Assembly (NCBI RefSeq): GCF_025753855.1
Contig: NZ_JAOWPT010000018.1
Coordinates: forward strand, 1 to 64,000
Direction of reading: 5' to 3'
Origin: Mesorhizobium sp. ZC-5
GTDB taxonomy: Bacteria > Pseudomonadota > Alphaproteobacteria > Rhizobiales > Rhizobiaceae
DNA length: 64,000 nt
How positions within the stretch are numbered: the first letter of the stretch is position 1; each line of letters starts with the position of its first letter. Below the pieces are notes generated by a model. That model saw only the letters and a list, made by a program, of their open reading frames with translations, was not told the DNA's origin and did not search any database. Positions 9,101 to 18,746 of the stretch are shown here, in pieces. A program made the translations under genes and the position numbers.

Positions 9101-9814
9101 TCAGAGCATGCCGTCGATGATCGCCGACATTTCGTCAATCGACAGGGCTCCTGGGTATCTGTTCCCGTTTATGAAGAAGGTGGGAGTGGAATCCACACCG
9201 AAATCATTCGATCCGCGCTCGCGTACCGCCCTCACATCCTCCAGAAGCTTCTGGTCAGTCAAGCAGGCCTCGAACGACTCCTGTGAAAAACCGGCGAGTT
9301 TGGAGATCTGGAGCAGTGCCGCCTTGGCGTCCTGGACGCCGGCCCAGCTCTCCTGCTGCTTGAACAGCACGTCGACCATGGCGAAATAGTTGTCGTTCGA
9401 GCAGCGGGCGAGCATGAAACCGGCCTCGGCGCGGGGATCGAACGGAAATTCACGGAAGATCAGCCGCGCCTTGCCGGTATCGATGTACTTCGTCTTCAGT
9501 TCGGGAAGCGTGGTCTCGTGGAAATGCGCGCAATGCGGACAGGTCATCGACGCGTATTCGACGATGGTCACCGGAGCGTCATCCTTGCCGAGCACCTTTT
9601 CCGGCAGCGGACCGGCTTCCAGCAGCTTGGCGGCGTCGACAGTTCCTTGCGGCTTCGGCGCCTCGACCGCGGGCTTGGCAGGTTCGGCAGGTACGGCCGG
9701 CGTTGCATCCTGCGCGACCGCATCGCCGTCATCGCTACAGGCTGCAAGCACAAGGGCCGCCGGGACGGCGAGGAGCGACGAAAGAACTGTTCTGCGCGGA
9801 AGCGAACGAAGCAT
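9101..9814 (-). CDS. DsbA-family thiol:disulfide oxidoreductase, predicted lipoprotein
   Basis: 237 residues. N-terminus RSLPRRTVLSSLLAVPAALVLAAC has a twin arginine before the hydrophobic stretch and a lipobox LAAC, so it is probably exported and lipid-anchored. An Ala/Pro-rich linker (about residues 30-60) leads to a thioredoxin-like DsbA domain with the active site MTCPHCAHFH and the cis-Pro segment VDSTPTFFINGNRYPG. It would oxidise or shuffle disulfides of periplasmic proteins. The ATG chosen has an AGGTGA ribosome site at proper distance; an in-frame GTG three codons upstream is less well placed. Sits between dciA and smc. Confidence 0.9.
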   Translation of the reverse strand: MLRSLPRRTVLSSLLAVPAALVLAACSDDGDAVAQDATPAVPAEPAKPAVEAPKPQGTVDAAKLLEAGPLPEKVLGKDDAPVTIVEYASMTCPHCAHFHETTLPELKTKYIDTGKARLIFREFPFDPRAEAGFMLARCSNDNYFAMVDVLFKQQESWAGVQDAKAALLQISKLAGFSQESFEACLTDQKLLEDVRAVRERGSNDFGVDSTPTFFINGNRYPGALSIDEMSAIIDGML

Positions 9815-9951
9815 ACGAATCACCTGAAATCGGTTGGATCTTGCAATGCCGAAGCACCAGAAAGCGAGAGTTGGCGCGAATTAAGGCATCCCTTTCCCCA
9901 AACCAATTAAGAAAAGCGCAAAGCCCGATCACGAATTCGCGAGAAAGCTTA

Positions 9952-10455
9952 CTACTTCGGCTTTCGTGAGCCAAGGATCGTGGCGCCCAGCCGCTCGAGC
10001 GAGACCCGCAGACCGTCATCCTCGATCAGGCCGACCGTCTTGGCGATACCCGACTTCTCCGGCTCGGTCAGCGGCCGCAATTGCGGTTTCCGGCGCTGTT
10101 CGGCCAAGTTCACCGGCTTCTGGACGATCTTGATGCGTCCAACCGCCCTGAACCCCAGGAACGCGTTGACGCGGCCGATGATTTCGCCCGTCTCGTGTTG
10201 AAGGTGCAAAGCCGCCGAGCCCTCGCAGGCGATGATCAGCGTCGCCGGCTCGAACGGGTCGTCTTCATGCATGCGACGCGGCCAGACGATCTTTTCCGGC
10301 CGTGTCCGGGTCGCGAGCCGCCCGCCGACGATCTCTTCCCAGGACTGGACGAGGCCGATCGAAATGCCGGCCCGCTTGCGCAAGACCGGATCGAGGATTT
10401 CCGTCGCAAGGTCGCTGACGGCGACAGGATTGCCGTATCCGCCTTTCCCTGCCAT
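9952..10455 (-). CDS. dciA: DUF721 / DciA-like protein
   Basis: 167 residues from MAGKGGYGNP (an upstream ATG seven codons earlier is possible). It contains the DUF721 signature: a helical start, VQSWEEIVGGRLATRTRPEKI, then a LIIACEGSAALHLQHETGEIIGRVNAFLG-type KH-like core (split here), and VGRIKIVQ. DciA proteins interact with the replicative helicase DnaB in bacteria lacking DnaC; that role is established for some members and inferred here. Divergent from mutY with an intergenic space under 100 bp. Confidence 0.82.
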   Translation of the reverse strand: MAGKGGYGNPVAVSDLATEILDPVLRKRAGISIGLVQSWEEIVGGRLATRTRPEKIVWPRRMHEDDPFEPATLIIACEGSAALHLQHETGEIIGRVNAFLGFRAVGRIKIVQKPVNLAEQRRKPQLRPLTEPEKSGIAKTVGLIEDDGLRVSLERLGATILGSRKPK

Positions 10456-10540
10456 GAACCTCGCTCCTGCAATCAACGTGACCCTTAGAGTCTATCGCAG
10501 CCGTTTACCAATGGCATCATTAAAACCGTCACGCGTTAAA

Positions 10541-11644
10541 ATGGGAGAGCAAGACGATAACCGCGTCGCGGCCCGCCTGCTCGCCTGGTACGACCGCCAT
10601 CACCGCGATCTGCCGTGGCGAACGCCGCCCGGCGCGATTGCTGCGGGAAGGCGTCCCGACCCATACCATGTCTGGCTGTCGGAGATCATGCTGCAACAGA
10701 CCACTGTGGAGGCGGTAAAGCCCTATTTCCGGGCTTTTCTGGCCAAATGGCCCGATGCAGGCGCGCTCGCCGCCGCCGAGACGGAAGATGTCATGAAAGC
10801 CTGGGCCGGGCTTGGCTACTATTCGCGTGCCCGCAACCTGAAGAAGTGCGCGGATCTTCTGGCAACCGAATATGGCGGACGCTTTCCCGACACCGAAGAC
10901 GACTTGCGCGCGCTGCCGGGCATCGGCGGCTACACCGCGGCGGCCATCGCGGCGATCGCCTTCAACCGGCCCGCCGCCGTGGTCGACGGCAATGTCGAGC
11001 GCGTGGTGACGCGGCTGCGCGCCATCGAAACGCCCCTCCCCGCTGCCAAAACGGAAATCCGCGCGGTCGTCGGGGAACTGCTGCCTGCAGACCGGCCGGG
11101 CGATTTCGCGCAGGCGATGATGGATCTCGGCGCCACGATCTGCACCCCGCGCCAGCCGGCCTGCCTGCCCTGCCCGCTGCGCGACGATTGCCGGGCCGGC
11201 GATGAAGGCGATCCGGAACGGTTTCCCGTCAAGGCGCCGAAAAGCGAGAAGCCGCAACGGCTTGGCGCTGCCTTTGTCGCGGTCGGGGACGACGGTGCGG
11301 TGCTGCTGCGCAAGCGCATCGAGAGCGGCCTGCTTGGCGGCATGACCGAAATTCCGACCACCGCCTGGACGGCCCGGACGGATGGAATTGCCACGGTCGA
11401 AGGCGCTCCCTTTCCGGCAAACTGGCGAAAGACCGGCAGCATTTCGCATGTTTTCACGCATTTTGCGTTGGAACTGACGATTTTCAGGGCTGATCTCGTG
11501 AATTTTCCACCGCCGCCGGGCCACTGGTGGTCGCCTGCCGCCGACCTGCATGGCGAAGCGCTGCCGACCGTCATGAAAAAGGCCATCGAAGCCGCGATAC
11601 CCGGCGCCACGCAAAAACCACGTCATCCAAGAGGCATGAATTGA
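10541..11644 (+). CDS. mutY: A/G-specific adenine glycosylase MutY
   Basis: 367 residues. The HhH-GPD core shows WYDRHHRDLPWR, LSEIMLQQTTV with the catalytic glutamate, LPGIGGYTAAAIAAIAF (helix-hairpin-helix) and VDGNVERV with the conserved aspartate. A 4Fe-4S loop follows: four cysteines spaced C-x6-C-x2-C-x5-C in ICTPRQPACLPCPLRDDC. The C-terminal ~120 residues are the NUDIX-like 8-oxoG recognition domain. It removes A opposite 8-oxoG. The start is uncertain: an ATG ten codons upstream is also in frame and neither has a clear ribosome site. Confidence 0.93.
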   Translation: MGEQDDNRVAARLLAWYDRHHRDLPWRTPPGAIAAGRRPDPYHVWLSEIMLQQTTVEAVKPYFRAFLAKWPDAGALAAAETEDVMKAWAGLGYYSRARNLKKCADLLATEYGGRFPDTEDDLRALPGIGGYTAAAIAAIAFNRPAAVVDGNVERVVTRLRAIETPLPAAKTEIRAVVGELLPADRPGDFAQAMMDLGATICTPRQPACLPCPLRDDCRAGDEGDPERFPVKAPKSEKPQRLGAAFVAVGDDGAVLLRKRIESGLLGGMTEIPTTAWTARTDGIATVEGAPFPANWRKTGSISHVFTHFALELTIFRADLVNFPPPPGHWWSPAADLHGEALPTVMKKAIEAAIPGATQKPRHPRGMN

Positions 11645-12252
11645 CCGAGATCCGACACATCGTCTTCGACATCGGCAAGGTGCTGATCCATTACGATCCA
11701 GACCTGCCGTTCAGCCGGCTCATTCCCGACGCCAACGAACGAAAATCGTTCTTCGACAACATCTGCACGTCCGACTGGAACATCGAGCAGGATCGCGGGC
11801 GCACCTGGGAAGAGGCCGAGGCCCTGCTGATTGGCAAGCACCCGGAGCATGCCGAGAACATCCGCAATTTCCGCCTCCACTGGCACGAGATGGTGCCGCA
11901 TGCCTACGACGACAGCGTGTCGCTGATGAACCGGCTGATCGACGGCGGCCATGACGTGACGCTGCTGACCAACTGGGCGCGCGACACCTTCACGGAAGCC
12001 AGGGGGCGGTTCCCGTTTCTCGAACGGCCGCGGGGCATCACGGTTTCCGGAGAGATCGGCATGATCAAGCCGGAGCGCGGCATCTACGACCATCACGCCG
12101 CCGCCTTCGACCTTGAACCCTCTGCGTCGCTGTTCATCGACGACAGCCAGAAGAACGTCGATGGCGCCAAGGCTGCCGGCTGGCATGCGGTGTTGTTCCA
12201 GAACGCCAAAACGCTCGAGGATGACCTCGAGCGTTTCGGGATCATGCCGTGA
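11641..12252 (+). CDS. HAD-superfamily hydrolase (HAD-IA)
   Basis: 203 residues from a TTG start that overlaps the mutY stop (TTGA), with an AAGAGG ribosome site seven bases upstream. Motif I is VFDIGKVL (nucleophile Asp kept, the usual second Asp replaced by Gly, as in YihX-like and haloacid-dehalogenase-like members), motif II LLTNWA, motif III Lys in GMIKPE, motif IV LFIDDSQKN. A cytosolic phosphatase or dehalogenase of unknown substrate. Translationally coupled to mutY. Confidence 0.85.
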   Translation: MTEIRHIVFDIGKVLIHYDPDLPFSRLIPDANERKSFFDNICTSDWNIEQDRGRTWEEAEALLIGKHPEHAENIRNFRLHWHEMVPHAYDDSVSLMNRLIDGGHDVTLLTNWARDTFTEARGRFPFLERPRGITVSGEIGMIKPERGIYDHHAAAFDLEPSASLFIDDSQKNVDGAKAAGWHAVLFQNAKTLEDDLERFGIMP

Positions 12253-12305
12253 CTGGAAAACGGCAGACCGGTTACACAGTTTCCGTGAGCTGAAATGCCG
12301 CGCCG

Positions 12306-13492
<1,187 letters not shown>

Positions 13493-13546
13493 TGCGTAAA
13501 TATTTAGTGAAACACGGTATCGAATTCGTCGAGGGGGAGGATGGTC

Positions 13547-14056
13547 ATGCGTAAAACAGACGCGGCGTTCGGCAGTGCGGTTTTCTTTGCCGTGGCGCCC
13601 GGCATCGTCGCCTGTCTCATACCCTGGTGGTTGACGGGGTGGCGGATGGCGCCAGCGTGGTTTCCGCTGCGACTTGCCGGCGCCTTGCTGACGGTCGCCG
13701 GTGCCGCGTTTCTGCTCAGCGCCTTTGCGCGTTTCGTCAGCGAAGGCCGTGGCACGCCGGCACCGGTCGCCCCAACGGAACACCTGGTCGTTGGCGGAAT
13801 CTACCGTTACGTGCGCAATCCGATGTATCTGTCGGTGTTGGCAGCGATCCTCGGGCAGGCGCTGCTGTTCGGCCAACCGGTGCTGATCGGCTATGCGGCA
13901 GTCGTTGGCCTGGCGGTGGTGTCCTTTGTCCTGCTCTATGAAGAGCCTACGCTCCTGAAGCGTTATGGCGCCGAATACGAAACCTACCGCCAGGCGGTGC
14001 CGGGATGGCTGCCGCGGCTGACACCCTGGGCCGGCAGCGGGATGAGCCAGAAATAG
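13547..14056 (+). CDS. Isoprenylcysteine carboxylmethyltransferase-family integral membrane protein
   Basis: 169 residues with four hydrophobic segments. The C-terminal half has the ICMT/PEMT family signature: GGIYRYVRNPMYLSVL, a hydrophobic stretch, then YEEPTLLKRYGAEYETYRQAVPGWLPR (split over the last 50 residues), where the NPMY and EE pair form the SAM-binding region. The bacterial substrate is unknown; fungal and animal relatives methylate prenylcysteine or phosphatidylethanolamine. Start chosen at the second ATG, because the GGGGGAGG ribosome site abuts the first one and is six bases from the second. Divergent from ccrM. Confidence 0.8.
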   Translation: MRKTDAAFGSAVFFAVAPGIVACLIPWWLTGWRMAPAWFPLRLAGALLTVAGAAFLLSAFARFVSEGRGTPAPVAPTEHLVVGGIYRYVRNPMYLSVLAAILGQALLFGQPVLIGYAAVVGLAVVSFVLLYEEPTLLKRYGAEYETYRQAVPGWLPRLTPWAGSGMSQK

Positions 14057-14163
14057 CCAAATCCGGATGCGCGGACTGGCAATGACTGGTGGTTGCCACC
14101 ATATCCGCGAGCGTCTATAGCGCCGCCTTCCCTGCGGTCCGAGCCGCACTCCAGGAATTTCCA

Positions 14164-14853
14164 ATGACCCAGCCAGAACTTGTCATTTTCGATTGCGACG
14201 GCGTGCTCGTCGATTCCGAGATCATCGCCTCGCGCGTCGAAGCCGAGCTTCTGACCGCCGCCGGCTTCGAGATTTCGGCCGAGGAGCTTTCGGAAACCTA
14301 TGCCGGCCTGACCTTCAAGGACATCATGCTGAGGATCGAGGAGAAATCGAAGATTCCGTTCCAGGCGTCGTTGATCGATCAGGCCGAAGTGCTGGTTGAC
14401 CGCCGCCTCGCCAGCGACGTGCGTGCGATCGAGGGCGCCCATGAGGCGGCCGCCGCGGTCACCGCGAAAAGGTGCATCTGCTCGAACTCGCGCACCGAAC
14501 GCCTCGACGCGATGCTGACCCGGACACGGCTGAAGCCGCTCTTCGAAGGCCACATCTTTTCGTCGCTGGAAACGCCGACCGGCAAGCCGAAGCCGGCGCC
14601 CGATGTTTTCCTGCATGCCGCAGAGGCAATGGAGGCCAATCCGGCAAAAACCTTCGTCATCGAGGCTTCGGTACACGGTATCGCCGGTGCGAGGGCTGCC
14701 GGCATGCGGGTAATCGGCTTCACCGGTGCATCCCACACCTATCCCGGCCATGCAGATGTATTGACGGATGCCGGCGCCGAAACCGTCATCCGCCGCTGGT
14801 CGGACCTGAAGGGCACGCTGGCGGCGCTGGCTGTCTGGTCCGAAGACGCCTGA
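14164..14853 (+). CDS. HAD-superfamily phosphatase (beta-phosphoglucomutase-like)
   Basis: 229 residues. Motif I VIFDCDGVLVDSE with both catalytic aspartates, a helical cap domain, motif II CSNSRT, Lys in TGKPKPAPDVFLHAA, and a final motif region where the usual ED/DS pair reads FVIEASVHGIAGA. The expected form is VIEDSxxG, so one acidic residue is replaced by Ala, which may weaken metal binding. Otherwise it resembles CbbY/Gph-type sugar-phosphate phosphatases. AGGA ribosome site eight bases before the ATG. Confidence 0.85.
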   Translation: MTQPELVIFDCDGVLVDSEIIASRVEAELLTAAGFEISAEELSETYAGLTFKDIMLRIEEKSKIPFQASLIDQAEVLVDRRLASDVRAIEGAHEAAAAVTAKRCICSNSRTERLDAMLTRTRLKPLFEGHIFSSLETPTGKPKPAPDVFLHAAEAMEANPAKTFVIEASVHGIAGARAAGMRVIGFTGASHTYPGHADVLTDAGAETVIRRWSDLKGTLAALAVWSEDA

Positions 14854-14925
14854 GACACCCGTGCAGCGGCACCAGGACATCATTGACGGGCCCTTCGTGA
14901 AATCGCCGGGACTTGCCTTTCAGTG

Positions 14926-15801
14926 TCAACGCTGCAAAGCGTCGAGCAGCCACTCGCTCAGCATCCGCACCTCGGACCGCGCCGTTTTTGGATGCACCAG
15001 GTGGAAGTCGTAACCATCGATCATGGGGCCGAATGGCTGGACCAGCAGCCCGGACGCCAGATCATCGGCGACGAGCACAAGGCTCAGCAGCGCAACCCCC
15101 TGGCCGGCTATGGCCGCCTGCACGGCATGGCCGTCATCGTTGAAGCTGATGCCGGCCTCCGCATCGACAGTGTCAATTTTTGCGGCGTCCAGCCAACGCC
15201 GCCAGGTCGGTGTGTCGGCATTCGGGTGCCGCCACCTGGAATGCAACAGCGTCGCGTGTTGGAGATCCGCAGGCGACTTCAATCCAAGGCGGGCGCTGCA
15301 GACCGGTGCGAAGCGGTTCGCCATCAGCCGTGTCGACATGAGATCCGGATAGGGGCCACGCCCGTACCGGACCGCCGCATCGGCAATGCCCGACCCAAAA
15401 TCGACAGGGTCGTCCGACGCGTGCAGGTTGAGATCGACTGAGGGATATCGCTTGCGAAACGACGCCACGCGCGGCACCAGCCAGCGTGCGGTGAATGAGG
15501 TTGTCGCCGACAGCGTAACCACGCCGCGGCGTTTTTCCGATACTCGTTCCAGCGCCGCTGCAAAGGCATCGAACCCGTCCCGGAGAACGGGATACAACTC
15601 GCTCCCTTCTCGAGTCAGCACGACCTGCCGGGTGCGTCTCTCGAAAAGCCGCAAGGCAAGCGTTTCCTCCAGAAGCCTGATCTGGTGGCTGATAGCAGTC
15701 GGCGTGACGCCAAGCTCCTCGGCGGCCTGCTTGAAGCTTTGATGCCGCGCGGCCGCCTCAAAAGCGCGCAGCGTTGCAAGAGGCGGCAATTGGCGACGCA
15801 T
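14926..15801 (-). CDS. LysR-family transcriptional regulator (GcvA-like)
   Basis: 291 residues. The N-terminal winged HTH is classic: LPPLATLRAFEAAARHQSF, AAEELGVTPTAISHQIRLLE, LALRLFERRTRQVVLTREG. The C-terminal substrate-binding domain begins TLSATTSFTARWLVPR and is of the GcvA/AmpR-like type. Divergent from the azoreductase gene, so the simplest inference is that it regulates azoR in response to a quinone or electrophile, as LysR proteins commonly control the adjacent divergent gene. Confidence 0.88.
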   Translation of the reverse strand: MRRQLPPLATLRAFEAAARHQSFKQAAEELGVTPTAISHQIRLLEETLALRLFERRTRQVVLTREGSELYPVLRDGFDAFAAALERVSEKRRGVVTLSATTSFTARWLVPRVASFRKRYPSVDLNLHASDDPVDFGSGIADAAVRYGRGPYPDLMSTRLMANRFAPVCSARLGLKSPADLQHATLLHSRWRHPNADTPTWRRWLDAAKIDTVDAEAGISFNDDGHAVQAAIAGQGVALLSLVLVADDLASGLLVQPFGPMIDGYDFHLVHPKTARSEVRMLSEWLLDALQR

Positions 15802-15810
15802 GATTTCATC

Positions 15811-15825
15811 TCATCCATCGGATGA
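15811..15825. promoter_or_regulatory. Palindrome next to the lysR start
   Basis: TCATCC-ATC-GGATGA is a 6-bp perfect inverted repeat with a 3-bp centre, beginning 10 bp upstream of the lysR start codon. The position would suit autoregulation. Prediction from symmetry only. Confidence 0.3.
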
Positions 15826-15862
15826 CGAATTCGATTTCGCCACCCAGCCTAGCATCCTCTAA

Positions 15863-15886
15863 TTTCTGACGGAAAGCGATCAGAAA
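15863..15886. promoter_or_regulatory. Candidate LysR operator in the lysR-azoR intergenic region
   Basis: TTTCTGA and TCAGAAA form a perfect 7-bp inverted repeat separated by 10 bp, lying midway between the divergent lysR and azoR starts. Size and placement fit a LysR-type recognition site; binding is inferred. Confidence 0.4.
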
Positions 15887-15941
15887 CCGAAAGTTTTGTG
15901 CGCTTTTAGATGAAACAGAATACTTCATGAAAGTCAGGGCA

Positions 15942-16637
15942 ATGACCAACATCTTGCATATCGATGCCAGTGCGCGCGCCTTCTCCTCCGCAGAAAGTCC
16001 GTACGGGTCGCACAGCCGCCGGCTGACCGGGCGTTTCGTCCGCAAATGGCGTGAGGCTGCGACCGGGGTCGAAAGGATCGTCTACCGCGATGTCGGGCAG
16101 AATCCTCCGCGACCGGTAACCGGCCAATGGATCCACGCCGCCTTCACCAAGCCGGAGATGCGCCTGCCCTGGATGGCGGAGACGCTTGCGGAGAGCGATG
16201 AGCTCGTCGACGAGGTGCTCGCCGCCGACATCATCGTTGCCGGCGTACCGATGTACAATTTCGCGCCGCCGGCGCAATTCAAGGCCTGGATCGACAATGT
16301 GGTCCGCGTCGGCCGCACCTTCGGCTTCGACCGCTCGCGCGCCGGCGACCCGTATTGGCCGCTAATGTCGCATGCCGAAAAGACGCTCGTCATCCTGTCG
16401 TCGCGCGGCGACCATGGCTATGGCCGCGACGGCCGGATCGAGGCGCTGAACCACGTCGAAAAATCGATCGCAACGGCGTTCAACTATATCGGAGTCACCG
16501 ACATCCGATCCGTCGCCATCGAGTTCGACGAATTCGCGGACGAGCGTCTTCAGGCGTCGATCAGGGAAGCGGAAGCAAAGGTCGATACGCTCGTCGAGGT
16601 GCTGCTGAAGGAACGCCGGGAGCGAGAAGCGGCTTGA
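15942..16637 (+). CDS. azoR: FMN-dependent NADH:quinone oxidoreductase / azoreductase
   Basis: 231 residues. Flavodoxin-like fold of the AzoR family: ILHIDASARAFSSAES with the FMN-phosphate loop, then AADIIVAGVPMYNFAPPAQFKAWIDN (split) and VILSSRGDHGYG. It reduces quinones and azo compounds with NADH in two-electron steps, likely as a detoxifying enzyme. The start chosen, MTNILHI, has AGGGCA just upstream; a start five codons earlier is possible. Divergent lysR next door suggests induction by its substrates. Confidence 0.88.
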   Translation: MTNILHIDASARAFSSAESPYGSHSRRLTGRFVRKWREAATGVERIVYRDVGQNPPRPVTGQWIHAAFTKPEMRLPWMAETLAESDELVDEVLAADIIVAGVPMYNFAPPAQFKAWIDNVVRVGRTFGFDRSRAGDPYWPLMSHAEKTLVILSSRGDHGYGRDGRIEALNHVEKSIATAFNYIGVTDIRSVAIEFDEFADERLQASIREAEAKVDTLVEVLLKERREREAA

Positions 16638-16649
16638 TATGCGAGGCGG

Positions 16650-17213
16650 CTATTCAGCCGACTTCTTCGGCGGGCCTTCGTCGTATCCGGCAAATATCTG
16701 GATGTCCTGCGTCGCCGGAATCGGGATGGTCACATTCGGGTTGTTGAATACCCATTGCGTTGATTCGCTGCCGACAGCGACATTGTGCTTGTGCAGTTCC
16801 GAATAGAGAACCTCTTCACCGCGCACCACAACGATGCGGAGCGGCATTGTCACATTGCCGGCCTTGCCTACCGGACCCGGGACGACTTTGCCGGCGACGG
16901 CGACGTTCATCGTCAAATTTCCGTCGGTGCGCGAACAACTGCGCGTCACGTCGGAAATCGACGCCTGGTAGATGACCTTGGCCGGATCGTCCTGTGCGCC
17001 CTTTTCATAGGTGTTGAAGAAGGCCGTGCCTTCACGCAGCGTGACACTTGGACAATAGGCGCGGAGTTCGCTTTCGAGGACTTTGCCTTCCGGCGGTTTC
17101 GCATCATCGCCAACGGCGAGAGCGTTCTTGTCGCCGGACTGGCAGCCGGCGACGGCGAGCATAAAGCCAGCCACTGCGAAACCCTTGAAAAAGCGACTGT
17201 CGTTCCACGCCAT
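16650..17213 (-). CDS. Predicted lipoprotein, unknown function
   Basis: 187 residues. Signal peptide ending in a lipobox, GFMLAVAGCQSG, so it is probably lipid-anchored. The rest is a beta-rich domain with ESELRAYCPSVTLREGTAFF, a cysteine pair candidate (CPS... and SCSRTDG) and VVRGEEVLYSELHKHNVAV. No named family recognised; similar lipoproteins are seen beside thrC in Rhizobiales as far as I recall. The long in-frame extension upstream runs into thrC and is not used; the chosen ATG has a GGGAAG site. Confidence 0.75.
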   Translation of the reverse strand: MAWNDSRFFKGFAVAGFMLAVAGCQSGDKNALAVGDDAKPPEGKVLESELRAYCPSVTLREGTAFFNTYEKGAQDDPAKVIYQASISDVTRSCSRTDGNLTMNVAVAGKVVPGPVGKAGNVTMPLRIVVVRGEEVLYSELHKHNVAVGSESTQWVFNNPNVTIPIPATQDIQIFAGYDEGPPKKSAE

Positions 17214-17334
17214 ACTGCACTTCCCTCTCGCAAACGGGCCGTCTATAGCAACCCGGCGGCAAAAATGCGACGGCGGAACGCAGTTTTCCAAAGTCTGCAA
17301 CCTGAGGCATCGACGCCGCAACGGACAGGTGACC

Positions 17335-18732
17335 ATGCGATACATCAGCACCCGCGGGGAAGCGCCCGAACTCGGATTTTCGGACGCCATCCTTACCGGC
17401 CTGGCCCGCGATGGAGGGCTCTATCTGCCGCGCGACTGGCCGCAATTCAGCAGCGATGAAATCCGCGCCATGCGCGGCCTGTCCTATCCCGACCTGGCGA
17501 CCCGCATCCTGACGCCGTTCCTCGGCGGAGAAATAACCGCTCCCGTATTTGAAAGGCTGGTGCGCGAGGCCTATTCGACATTCCGGCACGATGCCGTATG
17601 TCCGCTGGTGCAGAGCGGGCCGAACAGCTTCATACTTGAGCTTTTCCACGGTCCGACGCTCGCCTTCAAGGACGTGGCAATGCAACTCCTGGCGCGCCTG
17701 ATGGACCATGTGCTCGCCGAACGCGGCCAGCATGCGACGATCGCCGGGGCGACGTCGGGCGATACCGGCGGCGCGGCGATTGATGCTTTTGCCGGCCGCG
17801 ACCGCACCGATATCTTCATCTTGTTCCCTCACGGCCGCGTTTCGCCCGTGCAGCAAAGGCAGATGACGACCTCGACGGCCGCCAACGTCCACGCGCTCGC
17901 CATAGAGGGCAATTTCGACGACTGCCAGGCGCTGGTGAAGGACATGTTCAACGATCATGCTTTCCGCGACCGCGTTGCGCTGTCAGGCGTGAATTCGATC
18001 AACTGGGCCCGCATCATGGCGCAGATCGTCTACTATTTTTCCTCCGCTCTATCGCTCGGCAGTCCCGACCGGCCGGTCTCCTTCACCGTTCCGACCGGCA
18101 ATTTCGGCGACATCTTCGCCGGCTACGCGGCCAAGCGCATGGGGCTGCCGATCGAAAAACTCGTCATCGCGACCAACGACAACGACATCCTTGCCCGGAC
18201 GATGGAAGCCGGCGAATACCGGACGCTTGGCGTCGTCGCCACCACCTCGCCGTCGATGGACATCCAGGTGTCGTCGAACTTCGAGCGGCTGTTGTTCGAA
18301 TCCGCCGGCCGCGACGCCGCGACAGTCAGGCGCTACATGGCAGGGCTGAAGCAGTCAGGCGCCTTCACCATCGAAAAGACGCAGCTCGAGCGCATCCGCG
18401 GTGAATTTTCGGCAGGCCGTTCCGATATGACGGAGACCGCCGAGACAATCCGCTCCACGCTCGCCTCGACCGGCTATCTGCTCGATCCGCATACCGCAAC
18501 CGCGGTCCATGTCGCCAAGGCGTACACGACAGCGTCGACGCCGATGATCGTGCTCGCCACCGCGCACCCGGCAAAATTCCCCGCGGCGGTCGAAAAAGCG
18601 TCGGGGGTTGCGCCAAACCTCCCGGCGTGGCTTGATGGGATGATGCAGCGCGAAGAGAAATACGTGGTTCTTCCATCCGAGCTGAAAATGGTGGAAGATC
18701 ACATCAGCCGCCGTGCGCGGGCGGCGCGTTAG
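17335..18732 (+). CDS. thrC: Threonine synthase
   Basis: 465 residues. The N-terminus MRYISTRGEAPELGFSDAIL and a PLP-lysine motif GPTLAFKDVAMQLLAR are typical of ThrC; GATSGDTGGAAIDAF binds the PLP phosphate. It converts O-phosphohomoserine to threonine, the last step after homoserine kinase (thrB is about 9 kb away in this window). First gene of a probable thrC-M16 peptidase-GNAT run with short spacers. Confidence 0.96.
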   Translation: MRYISTRGEAPELGFSDAILTGLARDGGLYLPRDWPQFSSDEIRAMRGLSYPDLATRILTPFLGGEITAPVFERLVREAYSTFRHDAVCPLVQSGPNSFILELFHGPTLAFKDVAMQLLARLMDHVLAERGQHATIAGATSGDTGGAAIDAFAGRDRTDIFILFPHGRVSPVQQRQMTTSTAANVHALAIEGNFDDCQALVKDMFNDHAFRDRVALSGVNSINWARIMAQIVYYFSSALSLGSPDRPVSFTVPTGNFGDIFAGYAAKRMGLPIEKLVIATNDNDILARTMEAGEYRTLGVVATTSPSMDIQVSSNFERLLFESAGRDAATVRRYMAGLKQSGAFTIEKTQLERIRGEFSAGRSDMTETAETIRSTLASTGYLLDPHTATAVHVAKAYTTASTPMIVLATAHPAKFPAAVEKASGVAPNLPAWLDGMMQREEKYVVLPSELKMVEDHISRRARAAR

Positions 18733-18746
18733 GGAGTAAGCCGTAC

